Assembly (NCBI GenBank): GCA_033085395.1
Contig: MU853188.1
Location: forward strand, 174,347 to 238,346
Direction: 5' to 3'
DNA from: Xanthoparmelia taractica
Taxonomy: Eukaryota; Ascomycota; Lecanoromycetes; Lecanorales; Parmeliaceae
DNA: 64,000 nucleotides
The notes beneath the pieces are model-generated. The model saw only the letters and a program-made list of their open reading frames with translations, did no database searches and was not told where the DNA came from. This document shows, in pieces, positions 1 through 11,842 of this stretch. The position numbers and the translations under genes were made by a program. Positions within the stretch are counted from its first letter, which is position 1. Every line of letters starts with the position of its first letter.

Positions 1-1091
1 CAAGTTCGCCAACTCTACCCCAGCGGGTCCAGGTCTGGTAGTCCCCAGTCCCAGAGACTAGAACTTGAACACGGTAGAATTTGTTGTTGTTTCCCCCGGC
101 GTTTGTCTGATTCAATGCCGCATCGTATATCATTCCATCTTTGCCGATGTACACACGATGAGTTCCTGTGCGCGTCAATCGTCGTGGATACCATCCTGAA
201 AGTCTGGGTTCAGAAGTCTTACCTGCAAGAGGACATGTCTCGTCCACTGGGATCAGAAGGGAGCCAGACGTTGCTCTCTGTACATCTTTGTGCTTTTTTG
301 TAGGCGGCTCGACCTTGGGGTCTTCGACATCTGAAGGGCCCTCTTCGATCGGGGTTGGGCTTCGGGGTCGCTTCCTGCCCTTACCCTTGGTGTCATTCTG
401 TTTGGAAGGCGGAGGGCTTTTTGAAATCGCGGCAGTGGCGTGATTGGAACCTGTTTGGTCAAATGAGAACTGAGCTTCATCGGCCCGGACGCGGCTGTTA
501 ATCGATGTCAAGAGCCAGTCAAAGCTGACGATCTTGATGTCAGGGAATTTGCTAGCTTCCTGAACTTTTATAGAGACAAGCACCAAAGCGTTAGCCGAGT
601 GTAGAATGAACCGAGAAGAAGGCGAGCTGCAGAGAGCCATGATAAGGGAATGTTGTGAGCTGGGAGGGAGATGAAAGATGCAAAGAGGGAGAGATTTGGC
701 TGCTTGTGAGAGACATTTCAGAGCTCTCAAGAGCAAGCAGAAATTCGAACACTGAAGATATTTCTGAGGAAAGATACTTGTCGTAAGCAACTGAATGTCT
801 CACCTTTCTCGGCCTGGGTTTCAACATGCTTAGCAGACGCTACAAGGTGTGTAACCCACCAACCCTCTTCCTCTCTTGATACCTTGGTGCTGTGTTTACC
901 ACCATTCTTCTTGATAAGGGCTCCTATCGTTGCTTTTGCGATGCAATGCAAAGTCAGAGGTGGAAAAGTGCGGTGTTGACGTTTGGGCTGAGTGGAAAGC
1001 AGCGTGGTATTCCCAGGAATGTTTGCTTACCATGCGTCTCGTCGAACTTCCCACTCAGGGCTATAACGCAGTCCTTAAGTGGAACTGACAT
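1..1091 (-). CDS. Poly(ADP-ribose) polymerase, N-terminal part (partial at window edge)
   Basis: This is the start of a fungal PARP, a nuclear NAD+-using enzyme acting in DNA damage response. Four exons join in frame: 1091-1031, 932-804, 564-223 and 165-1, with introns 1030-933, 803-565 and 222-166, all GT..AG. The protein begins MSVPLKDCVIALSGKF, a BRCT domain opening. The BRCT continues as THLVAS and ends with KIVSFDWLLTS at about residues 75-85. A charged linker rich in Lys/Arg/Pro follows, then a WGR domain with RVYIGKDGMIYDAALNQT and TWTRWGRVGE. The regulatory and catalytic domains lie beyond base 1 and are not seen. The BRCT-linker-WGR order matches filamentous fungal PARPs (PrpA type). 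The 239-bp third-exon-side intron is long for this window and could hide a second small intron. Confidence 0.9.
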
Positions 1092-1373
1092 GCTTGCAAT
1101 TGGTTTGACTGTTAGTTGTGAGTGCAGAAGATGATGGGTGGAGATGGGAAGATGTTTCGTTGTTGTGACCTTCTTGGCGGTAGGTTTGCCGCCCTTCTGG
1201 GCTTAGCGCCAGGCACCAGGTACATTTCTTGGCGCTTTTGGAGTATGTGAGACATTGCGCAAAAAGAACATGAGATAAAGAATTTCAGCGAAGTAAAAGC
1301 TGTCGTCTAGTCATTTCAAAGGTCTATAAAATCATGCAACACACCGTCAAGCTCTCTGAAAACAAAAGGTTCT

Positions 1374-3221
1374 CTATCCGCTTTTCCATGCTCCAGGGTA
1401 TGATACTTCTAACGGCGTGCTGGGAATAGAATGGAACACCTCGTCATCATGGGCTGTTGCCTTGACAGGCCCCTCGTTCTCTTTTGTAGTACCAACTGCA
1501 AGTCCATTGCTTGCCTCGTTGTCCTCCAGTCTTATGGGGGTCTCTGCAGGCGTGCGTGAGTAGTCGGATCCGCTCATCGAGACTTCGTCGAAGCCGTCCT
1601 TCTTCGGAGACAGTCTGTCGGGATCGTGGCTGGGAGATAGAGGAATTTCAGTGAGCTTGGCCTCAAACCCACCCGGGCCCTCTGAGAGGGAGTTTTCGCT
1701 TTCGCCATTGGTCTGACCATCCGCTGGACCAGTGAGATTGATACCTAAACCTGATCCTTCATGGCCTTGGGCAAGAGGGCTTGTGGGTAGATCGAGACTT
1801 GTGCTCTTCGATCCTGAAGTCCGGTAGGGATTTCTGGGTGGTAAAGCTGGTGGTATCCTCTTAGGTATGGTGACCACCTTGGCTTTCTGGATGATCGGCA
1901 TCTCATGCCCTTCTCCTTCGTGACTACCTATGTCGTGAACAGGGTTACCATCGTCGACATCATCTGCAAGATTCTGTGACGTCTTCATGATCGGACTATG
2001 CTTTCCTGATTCTTTGGGGGAAGTGGTGAAGATTGGCATCTCAAGTGGCTCAGCGGTCTGGGTGCCACGATCGGTGCTGGCAATGCTAAGCCGACCACTG
2101 TCTCTCCTGGGATCCCTCTTGGCGATACTGTTCTGTCGATTGAAGTTGTTGAAAATTGGGCTGTGTGGCGAAGGTTTATACTCGAAGGCATCGCTGCTCG
2201 GCCTATTCTTCGTGCCAGCTTCTGTGATCTCCTTGATCTCCATACCTTGCTCCTCCAAGGCGTGAACTCCGTAAGGGTCTGGATCATCTTCCGAGGGTGG
2301 TAGGCCAAAACCTGTAGCTGGCTCATCCGCCACTTCAAAGTCCCCAGGTGTAGGCTCGGCTGGTGCTATCAGGCCTTCATCGACATTGTCGCCCTGAGCT
2401 GCCTTGATTGTAGCCATGAGCGTGCGGATCTCGTATGGCTCATGGGTGACTTTGCCGGCCAGGATTTCCGCAACTGATAACTTTTGTCCGTAAAACCTCT
2501 CGTTCTCATCTCCTCTCTCAATTATGACTGTGCCATCAATTTGCACGCCCGCATAGAACCCTCGACTCTTCATGTAGTTGAACACAGGCGCCTGTCTCTT
2601 ATGTAACTCCGTCTCCAAGATGCCACCTACGCCGACCGGCCCGGCCACGATACTGATCTCCCCACCAACTGTAGCTCGGATCTTGGTGAACGCTTCTAGT
2701 GCTTTGTCGGTGTTGATGACCACCACGCAATCATAGATGTCGACTCCAACCATGAAACCGAGGCCTGCCGTGTGTAGCAATATGCCAGAGGGCGGTGACC
2801 AACTGCCATCTTCCTTCCTGCCCACCAATATTCCAGATCCACCAGCTCCGCTAACCCACAAACCTGTCCTCATTGTTGTAAAGATTGCAAGCCCCTTCGC
2901 TCTCTTAATCACCTCCGTCGGGATTTTCTTGATGACCCTCTGTTTCCCGCTGGGCTTGCCAGCGTTGACGACGCCATTGGAAAGATGGTTCTCGTCCTCC
3001 ACATAGAAGCCATCTTTGCAAAAGCTGCGAAGGATTCGCGCAGCCTTGTCTGACTCTTTATCGAGTGTAGTTGGCCAGAAGGCTTCCGATCCTAATTTGT
3101 TGGAGAGCTTGTTGACAGGTGCACCGAGTTTGTCGACGAGATTGTAGACTTTGTCGAAACCTTGCTTTGACGTTGTCTTGGTCGTAGACCAGCTCGGAAG
3201 GGCAGGGAATTGGATCGGCAT
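1374..3221 (-). CDS. SYLF (Ysc84/Lsb3-type, DUF500) domain protein
   Basis: The product has an N-terminal SYLF domain of about 230 residues, known from yeast Ysc84/Lsb3 and animal SH3YL1 to bind lipids and actin at endocytic sites. Visible family features are the opening MPIQFPALPSWS, the KAKGLAIFTTM-like segment (KRAKGLAIFTTMRTGLWVSG), GSGILVGRKEDGSWSPPS, the GVDIYDCVVVINTDKAL block and AGPVGVGG. The rest (about 350 residues) is low-complexity, Ser/Pro/Glu-rich and probably disordered. No SH3 domain follows, unlike yeast Ysc84. The frame stays open upstream to 3371 (50 more residues), but family proteins begin at the MPIQF methionine, so I chose 3221. No intron is needed. The neighbour MFS gene is divergent. 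Confidence 0.9.
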   Translation of the reverse strand: MPIQFPALPSWSTTKTTSKQGFDKVYNLVDKLGAPVNKLSNKLGSEAFWPTTLDKESDKAARILRSFCKDGFYVEDENHLSNGVVNAGKPSGKQRVIKKIPTEVIKRAKGLAIFTTMRTGLWVSGAGGSGILVGRKEDGSWSPPSGILLHTAGLGFMVGVDIYDCVVVINTDKALEAFTKIRATVGGEISIVAGPVGVGGILETELHKRQAPVFNYMKSRGFYAGVQIDGTVIIERGDENERFYGQKLSVAEILAGKVTHEPYEIRTLMATIKAAQGDNVDEGLIAPAEPTPGDFEVADEPATGFGLPPSEDDPDPYGVHALEEQGMEIKEITEAGTKNRPSSDAFEYKPSPHSPIFNNFNRQNSIAKRDPRRDSGRLSIASTDRGTQTAEPLEMPIFTTSPKESGKHSPIMKTSQNLADDVDDGNPVHDIGSHEGEGHEMPIIQKAKVVTIPKRIPPALPPRNPYRTSGSKSTSLDLPTSPLAQGHEGSGLGINLTGPADGQTNGESENSLSEGPGGFEAKLTEIPLSPSHDPDRLSPKKDGFDEVSMSGSDYSRTPAETPIRLEDNEASNGLAVGTTKENEGPVKATAHDDEVFHSIPSTPLEVSYPGAWKSG

Positions 3222-3820
3222 TTTGGTTAGCTCGGCGGGTGTCAGAGGTGCGGATGAATGCGTGGTAATCGCATCACCTCCTTCGCATCGAAAGCTAGGA
3301 GCTCTGAGGGTAGTCAGAGGATAGTCAAAGGAAGCAGTTCTCCATGCTCGAGGGGACAGTGTTTGCTCCAAGGTGATTGCGATGCTTGGGAAGTTCTTCG
3401 TAATCAGTCAACGCAAACGCCGATCCTCCGTCTGCTCATTTCCTTCCCCTCGTACTGCGCCAGAGAGAAGCACTTGACACGTCTGCTGAAACCATTCCTC
3501 CAACGTTGAACATGCAGCCCAGTTGGCACTGTGTTTTATCATCAGGCTGCCCTTGGCTCGTGAAAGAACACTTTGGAGAAAGACAAGTATAATTCTCTAA
3601 CATGTCGATACCTAATTCGCTGAGCGGTGATAGATCGGCCCCTTCGGATTTACGAGTAATCTTTTCGGCCATTGGATCGGAAGTCCGAGGTGCTTTTTGG
3701 CCTTCCCCCACTTTGTCATGCCAGACGATTTCATCTGGTGAAGACTGCAGCTCTCAGGCAGGAGAAGAAGAAGAAGAAGAAGATGTTATGAAGTGAGACT
3801 ATCGGGGGCCTCTCTACAGC
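3222..3820. other. Divergent intergenic region
   Basis: This spacer lies between the SYLF gene and the MFS gene and should carry both promoters. The only distinct sequence is a short (GAA)n run at about 3762-3781, close upstream of the MFS start. Open frames here are short and lack family features. Confidence 0.5.
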
Positions 3821-5313
3821 ATGGCTTCGAAAACGAAATCACTCTTGTCCAAGGTGGCTGAAGAGCTCGGCCTTTTCTCCATAGCACAGTCCTCCAGAGA
3901 TACCAAGCTTTTATGTCTGCAGCGATTCATCAGACTTTTGGCCTACGGGGGCTCGACGCTTATACTTGCCCTCTTCCTCTCAAGTGTCGGCACCTCAGAC
4001 GCGCGCATTGGACTCTTTATGACTCTGACCTTGCTTGGAGACGTCGTCATCAGCTTCATCCTTACACTTGTCGCCGATGGACTAGGAAGAAGGCGGATTC
4101 TTATGCTTGGGGCCGCATTGATGAGCGCAAGTGGTGTAGTATTTGCGCTGAGTGGGAACTATTGGGTTCTGGTGATGGCGAGTATTCTCGGTGTTATAAG
4201 CCCGAGGTACATGACATCTTGTGAAGTACCTTATACCGCGGAAGATATTAACTGTCAACTAGTGGCAACGAAATCGGGCCATTTAGAGCAATTGAAGAGT
4301 CCACGCTTGCCCAGCTCACGCCCAAGGAGATACGCAGCGACATCTTCGCATGGTATACCCTGCTCGGCAACGCGGGCACGGCATGTGGTTCCGTCGCATG
4401 TGGTTGGATAGTACAAGCGATGCTCAAGGGAGGAAAACGATTTGAGACCAGTGCCTACCGAGTCATATTCGGCATCTACGCTGTTCTCGGAATCGTCAAG
4501 CTTCTGCTCGCCTTCATGCTAAGCGACAAATGCGAGCCCGAACAGCCAAAGCCGGAATACGAAGAGGTGCATCAGATGGACGAGGTAGAATCTGAAGGTC
4601 TGCTCTCAGACGAAGAAGAAAACCACGTCCAACCGAAGGCTCGCGCACCGCTTCCGGAAATGAAGAGGAAATCTATCTGGCCAGCAATTTCCCCTGCATC
4701 TCGGATTATACTCATCAAGCTCTGTCTGCTTTTCGCCGTAGACTCTCTGGCTTCTGGCCTCGTGCCACTGTCCTGGATCACATATTTCTTCAATCGCAAG
4801 TTTGAAATTCCGGAAGGCCAACTTGGCACCCTGTTCTTCGCCACGAATATCATCTCCTCCATCTCAAATCTGGCAGCATCTTCGCTAGCCAAGCGGATAG
4901 GGCTGATTAAGACCATGGTCTTTACACATTTGCCCTCAGCCATTTTTCTCGCTCTTATACCGATGCCTAGCCAAGGGTGGTTGGCTATAATTTTTCTCAT
5001 CTTTCGATCCTGTATGCAGAACATGGACCAAGCCCCACGTCAGGCTTTCCTTTCTGCCGTGGTCTTACCTAGTGAGAGAACAGCTATCATGGGTGTGGTG
5101 AATGTCGTAAAGACCCTCAGCCAGAGCGGTGGTCCAGTTGCTACGGGCTGGCTTGCAGGCATTGGCAAATTTTGGATCGCTTTCCTGGTTGCTGGGGCAT
5201 TGAAAGCAAGCTACGACTTGGCGATGCTCAAGATATTCTTGGGCTACAAGAGCCGTGAGGACGAGGAAGAAAGGAGGAAGCAACACCCGGAAAGGGAGAA
5301 TGGTACTGCGTGA
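3821..5313 (+). CDS. Major facilitator superfamily (MFS) transporter
   Basis: Two exons, 3821-4206 and 4263-5313, join in frame across a 56-bp GT..AG intron with a TTAACTGTC branch region, giving 478 residues. The N-terminal half shows hydrophobic segments LILALFLSSV and LTLLGDVVISFILTL followed by LVADGLGRRRILMLGA, the MFS loop 2-3 motif (GxxxDxxGRR). After the intron, EIGPFRAIEESTLAQL and the loop to WYTLLGNAGTACGSVA follow. An acidic central cytoplasmic loop (about residues 215-260, rich in Glu and Asp) separates the two six-helix halves. The second half has matching segments, including RQAFLSAVVLPSERTAIMG. It is a plasma- or organelle-membrane transporter. The substrate cannot be told from sequence. 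The C-terminus is charged (EDEEERRKQHPE). Confidence 0.9.
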
Positions 5314-6566
5314 CCGATACACTTATGACATTACGATATCTATAAAAAGATTTTGAAATCAATCAATGCGCCCTGACATTCTCCCTCACTCATCGGTCGT
5401 CATTTCTCTCATCCTTGTCCAATCGACGCTGCCAATTGTCCTGATGCTTAAGAGCGTCTACTTGGCTTGACCAATAGCTAAGGGTCAACTCGTAGCTTGG
5501 AAGTGGAAACCGACCATAATATCTCATTCCCAAATTGTTCATCAATGAATCAATCGCCTACCAGATAACCCCTAAAGTAATGAATGTTGGATTCAGTACC
5601 AAGCATTGGATCGCTCTCGCCCAGTCCAGCTTGCACCCTCGGGACTCGTGGCTTGAATACCACCCAGCTGCGCCAGTAATCTGCCGCATTATCTGACTCG
5701 ATTGTCAAACGCGGGACAAAGATCATGTCCGATGCTCTTCTCTCGAATTGTCACCTTCAGCAGCCTGATTCTCCGCGAGCTCTCTGTCTCTGCTCTTCGG
5801 CTCTCTTCGTTATTCCATCGCTGATAAAAAGCCAAAGCCCGGAAACTCACTCTCCGTTCTCATTTCCTTCTGCCGAAAATTGCCGTGTACTCAAGGAATC
5901 CCATTTTGGTCAAAGACATTTGTTACCTTTCCTGGAGTACAGCTACTTGAAGAGCTCTGACGTCTCGTATCGCCTTCAGTCAATGATATGTTGATCGCGC
6001 ATTGGTCGTATCTACATGCGCTTCTCCTTGCTTTCTTTTCTCTGTCTCTGTCCTGCACTTTAGGGTCTGGTTTGTCATTCTGTTAGGGGGGATTGCAAAA
6101 GCTTTTTTTTTGGTAGTATTGGGATATCGAGATCTATGAGCAGTGTCCGTGGGATACATCTGCTCAGGTACTGTCCCCCGAGCAAAATTCGTCAATGAAG
6201 ATGCGAGTACGGTACTCATAGTAGCAAGGCCTTTGAACTTTATGGTGTTGTTATACTTGGTTGGGGGGATAGCATATCCCAGGGAGGTGCATATCCCAGG
6301 CACCCAGGGAACACGCGTAGCGCTGAAATCTAGCTACAAGGAGAATTTACTTTCCGCCGATGATGGTTAGCCGGTGATGGCTTGCAGGATTTCGTTCTCT
6401 CGGCTCTTTCTTTTGTCTTGAATTACTAATTGAAGTCTTATTCCCTCTCCCACTGTTGATATTTATATTATTCTTCCCCTTCGTCTCTAAGTCGCTTCCC
6501 AATCACACCAGTCTTCCCATTTCTATCAGCAAAGCGCACACAGTCAGCTCACATAAAATTAACAAG
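5314..6566. other. Intergenic, no supported gene
   Basis: No frame in these 1.25 kb shows a recognisable family or convincing splice structure. It contains the end of the MFS transcript and the promoter and CT-rich leader of the dehydrogenase gene, whose start context is AACAAGATGG. Confidence 0.4.
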
Positions 6567-7669
6567 ATGGTGGATGTTAACATGTTCACCACCCCTTTTC
6601 AGCTCACTAAGAGCATGCACCGCGATCTTTACCCAGCTGTCGACCCCAGCAATCCCGCCCTGTCCGCTAAAGGCAAGGTGGTCATCATCACTGGTGCCGG
6701 TGGAGGCCTAGGAGCCGTAAGTTCCCCCCAGCCCCTTGCCGATGTCTAACTTTAGCCCAAGCTCACGTTGCTGTGCAAGGCAATCGCAAGAGCTTGGGCC
6801 CAGGCTGGTGCTGCCGGTATTGTCCTTATTGGACGTACGGCCGAAACTCTCAACCTCACTGTCGACAATATTTCCAAATTTAACCAAGCAATCCCCGTCA
6901 TCGCTGAGCCTACTGATGTGTCAAATGAAGCGAGCGTCAAATCACTATTTGCCAAGGTCAAGGCCAAGTTTGGCAAAGCTCATGTCCTGGTCAATGCCGC
7001 TGGGAAACTAACGCAAGGCCTGATCGGAGATGTTCCCGTGGCATCTTGGTGGAGCGATTATGTGAGAAGTTTCCTAAACAAAGCCGTACTGAGCATATAG
7101 GACTCGCGTCTGACCAACTGCGAAATCAATAGGAGACCAATGTCAAAGGCACCTTCATTATGACCCAATGTTTCATCCAGAACTTTGGAGGCGAAGGGAC
7201 CATAATCAACCTCTCCAGCCTTGCCGCTGTTGTACTGGCGCCTGGTAGCAGCGCATACTCCTCCAGCAAACTTGCTTTGATGAATCTAGCCCAAAATTTG
7301 AACCTCGGTACGTAAAGCAGCTCCTTTTCGTTTCATCTTCGACTACGAGTAATTAAAGTAATTCTTCTAGAATACCCCAACATCCGCGTCTTCTCCGTCC
7401 ACCCCGGCGTCGTTGCTGCTGACGATCGTGGCGTGATCATGGACGTATTCACGCCTTTTGCGAAAGATAAGCAGGCGCTCATGGGCGGCGTTTCGCTTTG
7501 GCTAGATACTCCCAAGGCTGACTTCCTCAGGGGTGGGTATTTGAGCGTCAACTGGGACGTGGAGGAGATGGAAGCCCACGCAGGTGAGATCAAGGAAGGC
7601 AAGTTGCACCAATTGGCCTTTCTGAATGCGAAGTTGGGTCCCGAAGGGCATCCGTGGGGTTCCAAGTAG
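6567..7669 (+). CDS. Short-chain dehydrogenase/reductase (SDR)
   Basis: Four exons, 6567-6716, 6780-7061, 7133-7307 and 7371-7669, join in frame to 301 residues. The introns are 63, 71 and 63 bp, all GT..AG. It is an NAD(P)H-dependent oxidoreductase of the classical SDR fold. Visible landmarks are the cofactor loop TGAGGGLG split by intron 1 (GGGLGA|AIARAWAQAG), the DVSN acidic turn, NAAG at the central strand, the catalytic Ser region INLSSLAA and the catalytic YSSSK (Tyr and Lys). After the active site comes RVFSVHPGVV, the usual PG motif. No targeting signal is evident, so it is probably cytosolic. The substrate is unknown. No neighbouring gene suggests a cluster. Confidence 0.93.
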
Positions 7670-9631
7670 ACTGCTAAGTAACATTATATTACATTGATGG
7701 TCGTGAGGCCATGTAATAAACACGATTTCAAGTGGGAGGTCTTACCAGTGACTCTGACTACCAGACTTGAGTTAATTTTTACACAAGCCTGACAAGAAGT
7801 GATGGCCTTTAACGATGATATATTTGGCATCAATTAACAGCTTCTCTTGTTGATGAACTTTGTCCGTCTCTGCTAGGGAACACTGTTACCAAGATTTCTG
7901 TAAGCAGGAGATAACGAAGCGTCAAAACCTCCAAGAGGAGATGGATGTTTCTTTAAGGAACTGATCGCCCAGGCACCCGACTAGTAAATCCGTCGTTGCT
8001 TTCATCTGTGGCGTAATCACTGATGCCTGGCAGAGTTTCCACTCTGACGTCGTCCTGGGCGCGCTGCAGATACGCACAACTGTACCTTTCCTCCCTCGTC
8101 CGACCAGGAAGTGGCCCCACACGGTGTAGACAGGAGTGTAGTAAGCCTCCAGTTAGCATAGAGGGCCCTAAGAATATCCCGAGCCACTTGTCAAAGCGCG
8201 CCGAAAATACATACCGCATCCAATATTCGCATCCGCGCAATTCGGCTTCGACGTTACGAAGATCCACTTCTTGCTCTGCGGTGTCAATACTCGCAGTCCA
8301 GGCGACCCAGTGAACAGCTGCCAGCGTTAGAGAGCCGAGATCCGTATGCGGAGTCCGGGGGTCCCCGGTCTTGCTTGGAAGCGGGCTGAGGGAGGTAGTG
8401 AAGAAGACGGACTATGTCTGGGGAAGGCGAGTTGACGCGGTGCACATCGCAGAGAAAGGCGCCGCCTGAAATATTGAGCGAATCCGACAGGGACGAGAGG
8501 AAGAGAGATGAGTTATTATTGGCTTCGGTGCAGAAGGAGAGGAGATGTGGTAAAGCGTTCGTTGAAATGGGAGGGCGGACGACGAAGGGGGGCGAGAACT
8601 GGAGTCACCCTGGGATCTAGGGACGGCGAGTCTGTGATATTTGGTGTGTCAACAGGAAAGGGGAGGGTTTGGGGGAATGGAAGGCTGTGTACAGTGTAAC
8701 TCTCGAAGCCGTCAGACTTGCCATTGATTCCTACTAATGTTATCACTTTGGATATGCGACGGACAGGTTTGGGAATACTGATCACTGAAGTTTCGACCAA
8801 CAGGCTTGTACCTGATCAGCGTTCGTAAGTGCAGGTAATATGAATGAGATACCTTTTAAGCTGATTATTCGTTAAGCTTCAACCTTCCAAACAAATCAAA
8901 TATCGTACTTTATCTTCTTCTCCTCACTCAGGTAAAATAACTTCTTCAAGATTTTAAAGACGTTTCCAACGGCCTGGATTATCTTTATGCATTTCTTGTC
9001 AGAAAAATGAAGATAGAAGACGTCGTCTTCTTTCGAAGCTTTGAAAAGCTTGGCCGCTTCCGCCTTATCCTCTCCTGGAGAGGATTAACGTCAATGGTCA
9101 GAGTTCGTGCTACATGGATAACGTCACTGGAATCATTAGATAGTTGAACCATAGCGTCCCCGGTCGGATCGTTGCTCAAAGGCGCGATATGCGGTTGAAT
9201 GAGATGTGCCACGATGCGCTCTTAAAGGATGTTCAGGAATCGTGAACCCGAAAACTGTTTCTCAGCCAACTTATATAAGTAGGAAACTGTGCTTTATCGA
9301 GAGGAGAACCAAGCTCTAGGTGCGCACTTGATCCACCCACGGCTCAGCAAAGACAAGCAGTATCGTCACCCATCGCAGGTAAGACCTAGCAGCTGCCAAA
9401 GTATTGGGAATCGGCTGCAACAGAAGTAGAATTCTCGGTAATAATGCTTCGTATCTTATACCGTATTTACTTAGTAAGTAACCACGAATATTCAGCTCCC
9501 GTTCCATTAACCTCCATGTGCCGAAACGGTGCCAGACTTCCCTCGTAATCCTAGTGCTGGGCTCAGAGAAGTTGACATCTCCTTTTATACAACCCATCGA
9601 TCTTCTACCTGAAATTGATGCTTCTCCCAGC
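7670..9631. other. Intergenic, no supported gene
   Basis: About 2 kb without a recognisable coding region. Short frames at 7953-8313 on both strands and at 8414-8800 overlap each other and match no family I know. The stretch marks the change from conserved genes to decayed accessory DNA. Confidence 0.4.
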
Positions 9632-10405
9632 ATGATGAGTTTAAGCGCGGACATACCAACTTGTAACGTGCTTATCATTGGTGCTGGACTCTGCGGACTT
9701 GGAGCAGCCATCTCGGTTGCCTTGGAAGGCCGCCGAGTTTCAGTCTTCGGAAGCGCACCTAAGCTCTATAAGGTTCGCGCTGGTGTCTAATTCACTCCGA
9801 ATGGCGTCCGCATACTTCGAGAAGGGGGCATCACTGAAGGATTTGAGTCCAAGGCTGCGGTGCCAGAGACTCTCTCTATGATTCGTTACGATAAAACGAA
9901 AAATGTTAGCATAGAAGTGGCTATAATAAAGAGCTTGAGACTGGGTACAAAGAGCCAACTTGATGCTTGCATCGCATTGATCTACAAAAAGCGCTGGCGA
10001 GGAGAGCAGAAGAGCTCGGTGTTCGCTTACAAGTAGTCTTCAACTGTCGTGTCCGTGACGTGGACTTCGCAAGTTTAGTAATTGTTTGCGAAAACGGTCC
10101 GATGGCGACTGGTGATCTAGTGATAGCGGCTGATGATCTTTGGTCTTCTACGCTAAGTTCTTTCCTTCGAAGAGCTCTGCTTCCTGAGCCCACCCGTGAT
10201 ATTGCGAGCGGGTAAGGTGAAAAATGATATGCAACTACACGATATCATTTGTTGTCCTGGGATTCGTATTTGGATGAGCCCCGGCGCTCATGCTGTAGCT
10301 TGCAGCCTCCTAAGGCTCTGGGAGGTGGGTGCTGCGTTTTGGGGTGGATTGGGTGGCTGTTTGTTAACTGTTCTGTTTGTACTGACATGGGTTTTTGGTT
10401 GTAGG
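9632..10405 (+). pseudogene. FAD-dependent monooxygenase (salicylate hydroxylase-like) relic
   Basis: The start, with MMSLSADIPTCNVLIIGAG, leads into an FAD Rossmann loop GAGLCGLGAAISVALEGRRV. After KVRAGV an in-frame TAA (9788-9790) stands where the family has Gln (GAGIQ.TPN). The following residues FTPNGVRILREGG continue the family. Further on, frame changes are needed to read LHRIDLQKALARRAEELGV (about 9965-10020), DLVIAADDLWSSTLSSFL (the GADG.WS..R motif region) and MSPGAHAVACSL (about 10270-10310). Together these are the first two thirds of a class A flavin monooxygenase. The C-terminal third is missing. Several lesions and a CAA-to-TAA type change, typical of RIP, make this a dead gene. 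Confidence 0.75.
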
Positions 10406-11842
10406 TAGATTGAAAGTATTTTATGGTAGGACTGTTTAGCAATGAATGCGTCCATGCGTAGTGGTGTCCAGAGGAACGTCAGCTACCGTAGTCGGATAGG
10501 GTGACCTACTTCTGGGATGCGCGTTTCGAACGCGCTTTGGGGAAGAGCAAATGGGCATAGGACATTCTTCTGTGTTCGCTCAACTTTGTATCTTTGGCTT
10601 GATTGATGCAATACGGGATATGCGCCACAGTACTGGCTTCGCAGTAATCTTCTCAGCCCGCGGCGGAACATGACTTCTCTCAATCGGTTTCATCCGTAAC
10701 GCTAATTCTCATACGACATCAAGTTGCGTAGAGATCTCGTTTGCTGAGATCCCTACCAAAATCTAGAGGGGAGAATCAATAAGAAAGAGGACGCTGTTGT
10801 AAGAAGGGCAGAACAGTCTATTGAGCAAAATTATGGGAAACAGTGCTGCAAGATTTAAGAGCATTTATGCAAGGACTATTGAAGATGTTGAAGATGGATT
10901 GATTGATTCTCCAAAGGCTCCCCTGGAGCCTCGTTTGGGGGCCAAATTCCAACAAGGACACTCACCATGTCATACAGACATCAAACACCGATCACACGCT
11001 CGAGTAAAAATGTGCGTGGAGGTATCATCAGTGGACAAGGTGGCGTAGAGAAGGTACAGCAGCCTTCTTGTCACTTGTAAAGAGAACGTGGATGAGTGAA
11101 AAATGGACGAGACTTGCTGCTTGGATCTCTGGTTGGTGCGTTCGATGTTTCTCACGTGCATGGAAAAGTATAATTTGTAACTCTTACTTTGACATGTAAC
11201 GAAGGGGATATCGTTTTCTTGGGAAGGGGAACGAGGGAGTGATGGAAAAGATGACGCCGCATTGGTACTCCCAAGGGCGGATTGACTAGTGCAATTCACA
11301 GTAGTCGTCATCGGTCCTCCTACCTTGCGCGGTAGACGCATCAAGGAGATAAATGAAAAATGAAGTGACTGTATCAATATGTTTGAGTATCATTCTTCGA
11401 TAAGGTCTTTGTTATCACGTGCATGCTACATCGAGCTCGGAAATTCGAAAATTCGAAAGCCGTATCAATATTGTATGCACGGAACTTGGTTGCTGGTTTG
11501 CAGTGATGAAGGCTGAACTGAGCGTAAATTGGCATGCTTCTAGCTAGGTGTTATAAAGTAAATACCTAGACATTTGAACGTTCTCCTGCGGGCAAAAAGT
11601 AGGCAGTAACCGCATATGGGGATGTACCGTTATGGGAAGGCGGTGTACGCCTAGCATTCCCCTTTAGTAACATGGTCAGCACATGGCCAATTGTGAAACA
11701 ACCCCCTACCAATCTCAAGCGCAAGAAACACTCATCAGCACTCATACTGCAAAGAACAATTTCGACCCCTCATTTCTTTCAAATCACTGTCTATTTTTCC
11801 TTGGCGTAGACTTGTATCCTCCATAGTCCTTCTTTAGCTGTC
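10406..11842. other. Intergenic, no supported gene
   Basis: About 1.4 kb between two pseudogenes. Only short frames without family features or good splice sites were found. Confidence 0.4.

Noticed and set aside
1985..2338. 117-residue minus frame and 92-residue plus frame inside the SYLF gene
   Set aside because: Both are shadows of the SYLF coding region, with no family features.
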